DNA of 31,476 bases. It comes from a virus. Numbering within the stretch: position 1 is the first letter of the stretch; every line of letters starts with the position of its first letter. A program made the translations under genes and the position numbers. This document shows positions 8,304 through 14,657 of this stretch, piece after piece. The DNA lies in IMG/VR virus record IMGVR_UViG_3300018424_000123, positions 1-31,476 of that record; one strand, given 5' to 3'. The notes under the pieces were generated by a model. That model was not told where the DNA came from, made no database searches, and worked only from the letters and a program-made list of their open reading frames with translations.

Positions 8304-9037
8304 TAGATATTACCCTCACTGAATGGATCGATTTCAGACCAATCAACGAACGAGTCTAATGTATCGTATTTGTCATTTTCAGCAAAAGGATCATTCGCCA
8401 TAGAATAAGTGTTCGCACCCTCATAAGTCGGCCGACCAGTATTTGCATCGATGATTATATTACCATTAGCGTCAAGATTTACGCCTGTTTGCAATGCGGC
8501 ATTTGTAGAGTAATTCGTTTCTAGTATATCAATCTCTGGTACACCCGTGTTCAGTTTTTCATTACTATATTCAAATTGTTCGATGCGTAAATCATAACAC
8601 TGCAAAGCACCCATTTGATAGAAAACAGGAGCTTCGTGTTCAGCATACTTGACAACATAAACTTTGCCTGTAAGAGGCATGTAAATTAGATCGCCTTCTC
8701 TCGGTCTTGTGAGTACCTCTTCGGCACCGACTTCATTCTGGAAAGTTCTGTTTGCTACCGTCAGTGTCATCTCATCGCGAATCTGGATATTGAACTTAGA
8801 AAGAAAATCGCCTTCGCCTTCAAAACCTTCAACGTTCTTGATATACATTTCGACAAGATAGGCATCTTTATATTCTGAGACCGCATCCTCGTTGTAGAGG
8901 TCGTCTCTAGCTATTACCGTTCTCGGACAATAATACAAATCATGACCATAGATTCTAATCGATTCGATAATTAAATCTTCAATTAGATTCTGTTCAGCAT
9001 AACTCTCAAAATTATTAAAGAATACATTCGTGGTCAT
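8303..9037 (-). CDS. gp14: Neck protein (T4 gp14 family)
   Basis: Recognisable gp14 features are an N-terminal VFFNNFESYAEQNLIEDLII, then SIRIYGHDLYYCPR (about residues 30-45), a middle with FNIQIRDEMTLTVANRTF, and the conserved GDLIYMPLTGKVYVVKY. The C-terminal half is less conserved. The protein forms the head-to-tail connector with gp13. I place the start at the ATG at 9037 (244 aa). An upstream in-frame TTG at 9046 would add three residues and is nearer a GAGAG sequence, so the true start is uncertain. The stop overlaps the gp15 start. Confidence 0.94.
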   Translation of the reverse strand: MTTNVFFNNFESYAEQNLIEDLIIESIRIYGHDLYYCPRTVIARDDLYNEDAVSEYKDAYLVEMYIKNVEGFEGEGDFLSKFNIQIRDEMTLTVANRTFQNEVGAEEVLTRPREGDLIYMPLTGKVYVVKYAEHEAPVFYQMGALQCYDLRIEQFEYSNEKLNTGVPEIDILETNYSTNAALQTGVNLDANGNIIIDANTGRPTYEGANTYSMANDPFAENDKYDTLDSFVDWSEIDPFSEGNI

Positions 9038-9095
9038 GGTTGACAATCTTCTCTCTTATTAGTATAATTGCTTTGTCCATCATAAAGTATAATAA

Positions 9096-9839
9096 TTAAC
9101 CTATCATATCCATGACCGGAAGACTATAGTTAGCAATCATCTCTTCTTCTAGTCTTTTTATTTCAGCATCAGCATCATCGTATATTTTAGTTCCATTGAA
9201 TGTAACACCACCGGGTAGTTGAAGACCTTCAAACTTTGTAAGGTTCGAACCCCATTGCCTCTTGATTTGTTGTGTTGTATAGTTCTGCAACCATCGATCA
9301 GACCATACATCTGAATAAGTCGCAGGATCAACAATCTCGTAAGCTTCGATTAGAATATATCTTCCTTCTGTGAGATCACCTTTTGTTTCATCAATAAATA
9401 ATCTGTTTCTGTGACGATTATACCGAATCTGTGGTTTACCTACGAGAATCTCCTGCACCATTGCAAGATGTTCCATCGTCATATAGTAATCAATCAATGC
9501 GACATTGGTCAATGTGTACAGATCATTCAATGCAATCTGATATCGAATATTAAAAATATCACCAGAGGATGTTGAGATAGAGTCTAAAGGAAACATGCGA
9601 ACTGCACCGATAATATTTTCAGGCAAGTCGATGTACATGTTTGAGACAGTGTTAGCGTCAACTAGATGCTTGTAATATATCTTCTCCGAACCATCAAAAT
9701 GATAGTCATAGTAAAAACGTAGAGATTGATCTACTCTATCATCTACTTGATCATCATCAACATTAATTTCAATGACAGGCTTGCCTAGAGCTCTTAGACA
9801 AAATTCTTTAAATTCTGTTCGTGTTGTTGGCGTGGCCAT
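9096..9839 (-). CDS. gp13: Neck protein (T4 gp13 family)
   Basis: The 247 aa begin with TRTEFKEFCLRALGKPVIEI, then VDDDQVDDRVDQSLRFYYDY (about residues 25-44), the typical gp13 N-terminal signature. A later ALNDLYTLTNVALIDYYMTM segment and a DVWSDRWLQNYTTQQIKRQW helix also fit the family. It binds directly below the portal and starts the neck. It is shorter than T4 gp13 (309 aa), as in other marine relatives as far as I recall. The start has a GGAG ribosome binding site, and a late-type box lies in the 42-nt gap upstream. A gap of about 58 nt separates it from gp14, without a clear promoter or hairpin. Confidence 0.93.
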   Translation of the reverse strand: MATPTTRTEFKEFCLRALGKPVIEINVDDDQVDDRVDQSLRFYYDYHFDGSEKIYYKHLVDANTVSNMYIDLPENIIGAVRMFPLDSISTSSGDIFNIRYQIALNDLYTLTNVALIDYYMTMEHLAMVQEILVGKPQIRYNRHRNRLFIDETKGDLTEGRYILIEAYEIVDPATYSDVWSDRWLQNYTTQQIKRQWGSNLTKFEGLQLPGGVTFNGTKIYDDADAEIKRLEEEMIANYSLPVMDMIG

Positions 9840-9870
9840 TGATTACTCCGTAAAAAATTATACTCTACTT

Positions 9871-9878
9871 TATTTAGT
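9871..9878 (-). promoter_or_regulatory. Candidate T4-late-type promoter box upstream of gp13
   Basis: The minus strand reads ACTAAATA, the same octamer as upstream of the portal gene, about 31 nt before the gp13 ATG and within the 42-nt gap after the last 2OG oxygenase gene. It would start the neck-terminase transcript. Confidence 0.45.
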
Positions 9879-9881
9879 ATA

Positions 9882-10499
9882 TTATTGAAACAATGTAAAC
9901 TGTGTGATGCAAAATCGTCCTAAGTTCTGATTCATATCACGTTTGTCCATTCTTATCTTTGTCACTTCGTGTTTTAAAATACTTGGAAAAACAATGGTTC
10001 TATTATTCAAACAATCTACCTTTAGATCATTTTCGATAATTAGATCGCCACCACTAAATCTTCTAGGTTCTCTGTATAACCAAGACAACACAGTAATACA
10101 AGCACAATCATGATGAGGTTCGTAATAATCACTATTCTCAAAATAAGAAATCATGGTGTTATCAGAATTACATGTCTGCAAATATTTAAAAATATCATGT
10201 TCAGCGCAGAGTTGATCAGTTATTTCTTTTAGAAAAATTTTTCTATTGACTCTTAGGATATTTGAAAAATCCCTATCAGCATATAAAGGATCTAAGAAGA
10301 CACTCTTTCCTTTCTTCATAACTTTTCCGTCTTCACTATACGCAACACCAACTCTCTCTGGTTCATATAATGCGCCTGTGCTGTTGTAATAACACAGTTC
10401 TTGCATCATCAACTTTGTTTCGTCTTGAGTATAAAAATTGTCCAGTATGATTACAGGCAACTGTCCTACATATTCAATTCGTGCTTCGATTCCGCTCAT
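9882..10499 (-). CDS. 2OG-Fe(II) dioxygenase, prolyl-4-hydroxylase-like (first of three)
   Basis: The 205-aa protein has the double-stranded beta-helix iron site of 2-oxoglutarate-dependent oxygenases: H129-x-D131 in YYEPHHDCACITV, the distal H177 in SILKHEVTKI, and the 2OG-binding R195 in GRFCITQF. A GGDL turn (about 150-153) after the H-x-D strand is typical of the P4H-like group. Enzymes of this group hydroxylate protein side chains or small molecules using O2, Fe(II) and 2OG; the substrate here is unknown. The start codon overlaps the stop of the next upstream oxygenase gene (ATGA), so the two are translationally coupled. It sits between fibre genes and gp13. An intact active site suggests a working enzyme. 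Confidence 0.82.
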   Translation of the reverse strand: MSGIEARIEYVGQLPVIILDNFYTQDETKLMMQELCYYNSTGALYEPERVGVAYSEDGKVMKKGKSVFLDPLYADRDFSNILRVNRKIFLKEITDQLCAEHDIFKYLQTCNSDNTMISYFENSDYYEPHHDCACITVLSWLYREPRRFSGGDLIIENDLKVDCLNNRTIVFPSILKHEVTKIRMDKRDMNQNLGRFCITQFTLFQ

Positions 10500-11110
10500 A
10501 CATATTCAATCCATCCAGTCATCATATATTTTACTCCACTTAGAGGCGGATTGCCTCTGTGTGGATGTGTCCATGCGGCAGGCCATATTACAAGTCTGCC
10601 GGTCTTTGGTTGTACTCTTCTTTTTTGATATAAAAACTCAGTCTCACCACCAGTCTCAACATCATTCAAGTAAACACTATAAACGCCTATTCTTTTCGAA
10701 GTCTCAGGTGTACCTGCCTCACAGTGCCAAACATGATAACCTTCTCCTGGTAAAGTCTTCTGCACTTTAAAAGACAATACTGAATGACTGCTTAACTCAT
10801 TTAAAATTCCAAAATGCGAACTGTAGTGTTTGTATGCTTCGCCCCAGAATCTATCATTAAATTCATGTATTAATTGACCTAAATTGTCAAAAGTAAATAA
10901 TCTACTATTATCATCATGTGAATTATAAGAGATAGTTACCGATTCATCCTTTTTATTCAATCCGTGTCTTGATTCATCATTACCACGGCCCCATGTTCGA
11001 TTGCGTTGTCTCTGCCATTCAAAATAATCAATCAAGTTTTGACACGCTTCTTCTGATAAAAATTCATCGTAAACACCGATAAAATCTTCATGATCTACAT
11101 CACAAGACAT
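10496..11110 (-). CDS. 2OG-Fe(II) dioxygenase family protein with H-x-E site (second of three)
   Basis: The 204-aa protein begins with a FIGVYDEFLSEEACQNLIDY segment like those opening many phage and P4H-like oxygenases. The iron site reads H129-C-E131 in GYHVWHCEAGTP, so a Glu replaces the usual Asp. The distal His is H182 or H184 in WTHPHRGNPPLSG, followed by K194, which may bind 2OG in place of Arg. LNDVETGGETEF and RLVIWPAAWTH are typical strands of this phage family. Glu is a known rare substitute for Asp in such facial triads, and I recall similar WHxE sites in related marine phage proteins, so activity is plausible but unproven. A GGAGGT ribosome binding site overlaps the stop of the preceding gene. 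Confidence 0.8.
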   Translation of the reverse strand: MSCDVDHEDFIGVYDEFLSEEACQNLIDYFEWQRQRNRTWGRGNDESRHGLNKKDESVTISYNSHDDNSRLFTFDNLGQLIHEFNDRFWGEAYKHYSSHFGILNELSSHSVLSFKVQKTLPGEGYHVWHCEAGTPETSKRIGVYSVYLNDVETGGETEFLYQKRRVQPKTGRLVIWPAAWTHPHRGNPPLSGVKYMMTGWIEYV

Positions 11111-11113
11111 TTT

Positions 11114-11716
11114 TTACCTCCAATCTGGACCTGTGAACCACGCAACTAATGAATATCTCTGTCCTTTCGTGACAGGCAATACTCTATGCAGAAGAAACGA
11201 AGGAAAACAAACAAGTAAACCCTTTTCTTTTTGCATATTTGTTATATTACCGCAAGGCGACAGTTGAAGTTCTCCGCCTTCGTAATCTTCAGGATCAGAC
11301 AATTGTACGACAGCTGAGAACTTTCTTTGATGACATATATCATTGCGTTCTAGACTATTGGATCTAGTGTACATGTCCCAATGCCACGTATAATGTGAAT
11401 AGTCATCTTCATAACGTGTAAATTGCAATGTGTGACAGTACTCAATGTCAAAACCATGAAGTTCATTATTCAAATTATAAGCACAACCGTTTATTCGATC
11501 AAATATCCATGAGTTATCATCGTCACGATTAATCCACGAAATAGTACTCTTTCGAATCTCCTCATTGTCCGACATACTAAAATTATCTCCCGTCAACGCT
11601 TCAACGGTCGGTAAACTTTTTCCATATTCAATAATAGAAGCAACTTCTTCATCATTAAATATTTTACTCCATTGTGACCAACCACATTTTTGTTTTACCG
11701 AATGCATAATACTCAT
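11114..11716 (-). CDS. 2OG-Fe(II) dioxygenase, PKHD-type hydroxylase-like (third of three)
   Basis: The 200-aa protein has an iron site of H112-x-D114 in YTWHWDMY, distal H177 in FPSFLLHRVLPV, and the 2OG-binding R187 in KGQRYSLVAWFTGP. The ending AWFTGP-W and the DYEGGELQL turn (about 144-152) are characteristic of the PKHD hydroxylase group related to PiuC and to many marine T4-like phage proteins. All catalytic residues are present. The ATG has an AGGTGA ribosome binding site. It is the first of the three oxygenase genes to be transcribed, with only 3 nt to the next. The natural substrate is unknown; protein prolyl or lysyl hydroxylation is an inference from fold and neighbourhood. Confidence 0.85.
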   Translation of the reverse strand: MSIMHSVKQKCGWSQWSKIFNDEEVASIIEYGKSLPTVEALTGDNFSMSDNEEIRKSTISWINRDDDNSWIFDRINGCAYNLNNELHGFDIEYCHTLQFTRYEDDYSHYTWHWDMYTRSNSLERNDICHQRKFSAVVQLSDPEDYEGGELQLSPCGNITNMQKEKGLLVCFPSFLLHRVLPVTKGQRYSLVAWFTGPDWR

Positions 11717-11735
11717 ATTTTATTCACCTAATTTT

Positions 11736-11743
11736 TATTTAAA
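11736..11743 (-). promoter_or_regulatory. Weak late-promoter-like box upstream of the oxygenase genes
   Basis: The minus strand reads TTTAAATA, one mismatch from TATAAATA, about 20 nt before the ATG of the PKHD-type gene. It partly overlaps the end of the preceding gene. It may let the three oxygenases be expressed as a late unit, but such AT-rich matches also arise by chance. Confidence 0.25.
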
Positions 11744-12068
11744 CAACTTCAGGATCAGTTACCGTACCCGTTGTGCCGACAAGTCCAGAGACATTGTTAA
11801 CAAGAATCTCTTGTAACTCCCATTCATGATGAGGAGCGATACACCTTACCGTATAATCCAAATGAACACTGAAAGGAATATCTTCGAATGTTGCATACAC
11901 TGGATTATTGTTTGCATCAAGAATTTGTTCCGGTTGCTTGTACACCAAACGGGTGTTTAATTCAAACGGAGAAAGACTTGCATCTTCTGGTGTCCATTTA
12001 ATGATCAAATGACCAGTTTGAACATCTACTCCCTTTACCTCATATGTATAGTTAAAATGTTTAGACAT
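11739..12068 (-). CDS. Unknown 109-aa protein in fibre cluster
   Basis: The family is not recognised. The protein starts MSKHFNYTYEVKGVDVQTGH and looks beta-rich, with LIIKWTPEDASLSPFELNTR and a conserved-looking C-terminal part DYTVRCIAPHHEWELQEILV followed by GLVGTTGTV. No signal peptide, membrane segment or catalytic motif is visible. The start has an AGGAG ribosome binding site. It lies directly after the 571-aa collagen-like fibre gene (11 nt) and before the oxygenases, in one transcription direction. It may be a small virion or fibre accessory protein, by context only. Confidence 0.6.
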   Translation of the reverse strand: MSKHFNYTYEVKGVDVQTGHLIIKWTPEDASLSPFELNTRLVYKQPEQILDANNNPVYATFEDIPFSVHLDYTVRCIAPHHEWELQEILVNNVSGLVGTTGTVTDPEVV

Positions 12069-12079
12069 TATGTTTGCTC

Positions 12080-13795
12080 CTATTGTCTATTCCAAGATAT
12101 GGTTAATGAACCGCCGCCAGAGGCGCTTGCTTTAGGCACTGCATAAGCATAGTCGGTTCTATATTGTACTTTTAATGAAGGATTGGTTGTGCTGTTTTGG
12201 TTACCCGAACCTCCCGGATTTCCAAGCGTTCTCCCAGTGCCGTTATTTCCTTGCTCGCCTGCTGCTCCGTCATTACCGGGTTGTCCGGCTCTTTGAGCAG
12301 CAGGAGTTGTACCGGCAGAACCTGCTTGACCTGTATTGAAGTTGCCGCCTGTTCCAGAAGTACCTACATTTCCTTGTGCGCCTGTTGCGCCTGTGTTGCC
12401 TTGACTGCCTACTGATCCAGCACTACCAGGTTGTCCAGCACCAGGACTAGCCCCGCCTGCTCCGCTGGGTGCTGCTCCTGTAATGTTTCCAGAATTTGAA
12501 TTACCCGGACTACCGGCGTTACCTTGAACTGGACTGTTAACTGAACCGTAACCGCCGCCACCGCCACCGCCGGATCCTGAATGCGTTGCTGCGTTTCCTG
12601 CACCGCCTGAATCGCCGACACCGCCTGCACTACCGAAATTTCCCGGATTTCCCGTTCCATTATTTCCGTCATTTCCTGGTTGACCCGCTGCGCCACCGCC
12701 ACCGCCGTTACCGTTGTTCCCTGGATTTCCGTCATTCCCTGGATTACCTGCTGCGCCTGCGTTTCCTCTGTTGCCACGAGTGCCTGTGCCGCTATTCACA
12801 TTGAAGAAAGAAACAGCTGCACCTGGTTGTCCTAGTGCTCCTTGATTTCCAGCTGCTCCGGCATTACCGGCATTTCCTGCCGTAGCGCCTGTTCCTTGAG
12901 CGCCTGTGTTACCTGGATTGGCACTGTTACCAGTAGTTGCGCCTGTTCCCGGATTGCCTTTACCTAGACCGTTGTTTAACCAGTTTGCAGAATTTGGTTG
13001 AACTTGAGAACCAGATTGACCTGGATTTCCCGGTTGCCCTGCTTGTCCTGACCATTGTGCGTTGGGTATAGTTGGATAAGTTGGTTGCCATGCTCCTCCT
13101 CCGGCACCGCCGCCGCCACCGACAGAACCATAAGGTTGCGAAGGGAAAATCTGACCGTTCGACTCGCCGCCGTTGCCGCCGGCACCACCGTAAGAAGCGC
13201 CTAACTCTGCCGGTGCTGGCGCAGGACCTCCAGTGACCGGAAACAATCCGCCAGAGCCGGTGTTTTGCTGGATTGCGAGAGGCCATTGAAAAGTCATTTG
13301 GGTTTGCCACCATCCTGGTTGACCGGACGCGCCAGTTTGACCGGGAAATCCTGTACCGCCGGTACCACCGGCCGTCTCTACAGAAGTAAATTGGGCAACA
13401 TTTAATGCGCCACCGCCACCGCCATTTCCCACGGTATTATTAGTAAATGCATCACCGCCTGCGCCGCCTGCACCACCTTGACCTCGCGTACCTGCACTGC
13501 CGGCAAAACCCGCAACACCCGGATTCCCTGCTTGTCCGCCGTTACCGTTGTTCCCTGAATTTCCCGGATCACCGGGATTACCTGCTGCGCCTGCGTTTCC
13601 TCTTTGACCATTATTTCCGTCATTTCCCGGATTACCCGGATTGCCGGTCACTGAGGTTGCATTCACGCCTATTCGTGTGATACCAAACGGCAACTTTAAA
13701 TTTCCAGATTGATCAGCACCGTTTACTGGACTTGAAGAATAGGATATGGAACCCGCGTTACGAATACTTCGTTTTAAATTGACTATTCCTAACAT
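12080..13795 (-). CDS. Collagen-like / glycine-rich tail fibre protein (571 aa)
   Basis: After about 50 ordinary N-terminal residues, the protein is dominated by Gly-X-Y triplets, such as GNPGNPGNDGNNGQRGNAG near residues 51-69. These runs alternate with Gly-Gly-rich loops (GGAGGAGG, GNGGGGG, GGGGGAGG, SGGGGGGGYG). The last roughly 30 residues return to ordinary sequence with KVQYRTDYAYAVPKAS and SLTISWNRQ. Many triplets are N-P-G, putting proline in the Y position, where collagen prolyl hydroxylases act. The mix of triple-helix triplets and glycine-rich loops recalls phage fibres and the polyglycine adhesins at T-even fibre tips. It is probably virion-surface and receptor-facing. The start has an AAGGA ribosome binding site. 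Codon composition is GC-richer than its neighbours because of the Gly/Pro/Ala content. Confidence 0.8.
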   Translation of the reverse strand: MLGIVNLKRSIRNAGSISYSSSPVNGADQSGNLKLPFGITRIGVNATSVTGNPGNPGNDGNNGQRGNAGAAGNPGDPGNSGNNGNGGQAGNPGVAGFAGSAGTRGQGGAGGAGGDAFTNNTVGNGGGGGALNVAQFTSVETAGGTGGTGFPGQTGASGQPGWWQTQMTFQWPLAIQQNTGSGGLFPVTGGPAPAPAELGASYGGAGGNGGESNGQIFPSQPYGSVGGGGGAGGGAWQPTYPTIPNAQWSGQAGQPGNPGQSGSQVQPNSANWLNNGLGKGNPGTGATTGNSANPGNTGAQGTGATAGNAGNAGAAGNQGALGQPGAAVSFFNVNSGTGTRGNRGNAGAAGNPGNDGNPGNNGNGGGGGAAGQPGNDGNNGTGNPGNFGSAGGVGDSGGAGNAATHSGSGGGGGGGYGSVNSPVQGNAGSPGNSNSGNITGAAPSGAGGASPGAGQPGSAGSVGSQGNTGATGAQGNVGTSGTGGNFNTGQAGSAGTTPAAQRAGQPGNDGAAGEQGNNGTGRTLGNPGGSGNQNSTTNPSLKVQYRTDYAYAVPKASASGGGSLTISWNRQ

Positions 13796-13815
13796 CAGTA
13801 AAATCCTTTCTCAGA

Positions 13816-14121
13816 TTAAAGTGACGTAACAAATTGTACTATGTTATCTTTACCCACACAGATACAGTCTTTGTTTAAAAGAGCATCACGGTATGTGAGT
13901 ACAACTGTATCCAAAGGTTCAGCAATGACGGTGTTTGTTTCTGCCAAAGCAGTAACAAATGATGTTGTCAACCATGTAGCATACTGAATAGCAGTTGTTT
14001 CGTTATATGCAGTATTCATTGCTGGATTAATATTTTTACGCATAAGAGCATTCTTTACATGAAAAACATCAGAAGGCTCTGTAGCGCCGGCGTTGTGATA
14101 AAGTCTAAATTGCGATTTCAT
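13816..14121 (-). CDS. Unknown 101-aa protein
   Basis: The family is not recognised. It begins MKSQFRLYHNAGATEPSDVF with an AGGAG ribosome binding site. It is a compact protein with a likely helix around YATWLTTSFVTALAETNTV and a C-terminal CICVGKDNIVQFVTSL containing two close cysteines. It has no signal peptide or membrane helix. It sits between a small beta-rich structural protein and the collagen-like fibre in the same direction, with about 20-30 nt gaps, so a virion or fibre-assembly role is inferred from context only. Confidence 0.6.
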   Translation of the reverse strand: MKSQFRLYHNAGATEPSDVFHVKNALMRKNINPAMNTAYNETTAIQYATWLTTSFVTALAETNTVIAEPLDTVVLTYRDALLNKDCICVGKDNIVQFVTSL

Positions 14122-14149
14122 TTTAAATCTCCTAAATTTAAAATTGGTA

Positions 14150-14545
14150 TTAAGCTGTGTTTGCCATTACAAACGAACCGTACCATGTAGTGCCGCCGTC
14201 AACAGTCCAAAAAGAGAGTACATCTTTCTGGTTCGCGCCGGTTGAGAGAACAGGATGTTCACCATCAGTATACTTAGCGAGACCTACATCACCACTAGCA
14301 TATGACAGTGTTCTGTTTCCTGTTGCATCTTGATTGACGATCAACATACAAGAGAAAAATTGTCCACTCGGGGGATCATTCGAAAAGTTAACAGTACATC
14401 CAGTGCTGTTTAATGTGATTTCGTGAACAGTGGCGGTATTAAGATCGAGAGTAAAGGATGAGCCAGCTGTACCATCTTCATTATATGTATTCAGGAACTT
14501 TTTATTGTTGTCAATTACGGTAGTGCCGCTTACTTGAATCGCCAT
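14150..14545 (-). CDS. Small beta-rich virion/fibre protein (131 aa)
   Basis: The start MAIQVSGTTVIDNNKKFLNT matches the common fibre-protein opening 'IQVSGTTVID', seen in many marine phage tail fibre genes. The rest is predicted beta-strand rich and ends in WYGSFVMANTA. The start is set at the ATG at 14545 because AGGAGG lies 7 nt upstream; an in-frame ATG two codons earlier lies too close to that site. It is the first minus-strand gene left of the divergent glycosyltransferase gene and has a perfect late box upstream. The probable role is a structural component of a fibre or baseplate, inferred from the opening motif and the neighbourhood. Confidence 0.68.
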   Translation of the reverse strand: MAIQVSGTTVIDNNKKFLNTYNEDGTAGSSFTLDLNTATVHEITLNSTGCTVNFSNDPPSGQFFSCMLIVNQDATGNRTLSYASGDVGLAKYTDGEHPVLSTGANQKDVLSFWTVDGGTTWYGSFVMANTA

Positions 14546-14591
14546 CTTCATTCCTCCTTATATAAGTGAACTAGGCTTGTATATATAATAG

Positions 14592-14620
14592 TAGACACAG
14601 AATGTGTTTTCTGTTATACT
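14592..14620 (+). promoter_or_regulatory. Sigma70-type promoter for the glycosyltransferase gene
   Basis: The plus strand shows a -35 hexamer TAGACA (14592-14597, one mismatch from TTGACA), a 17-bp spacer, and a -10 hexamer TATACT (14615-14620) preceded by TG-T, an extended -10. The predicted transcription start near 14627 lies about 30 nt before the TTG start codon. It is the best host-type promoter I see in the window and faces the only plus-strand gene. This suggests early or middle transcription by unmodified host polymerase. Confidence 0.6.
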
Positions 14621-14621
14621 T

Positions 14622-14629
14622 TATTTATA
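14622..14629 (-). promoter_or_regulatory. T4-late-type promoter box TATAAATA, divergent from the sigma70-type promoter
   Basis: A perfect TATAAATA on the minus strand, about 76 nt upstream of the 131-aa gene start, lies in the only long non-coding stretch of the window (14546-14657). It overlaps the predicted start point of the plus-strand sigma70-type promoter, so the two promoters would compete for the same DNA. Confidence 0.65.
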
Positions 14630-14657
14630 CTATTCCTATTCTTGGTGAGGTGAAAAA

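Noticed and set aside
10438-10770. 110-aa plus-strand open frame across two oxygenase genes
   Set aside because: Overlaps two well-supported coding genes on the other strand and shows no ribosome binding site or recognisable motif.
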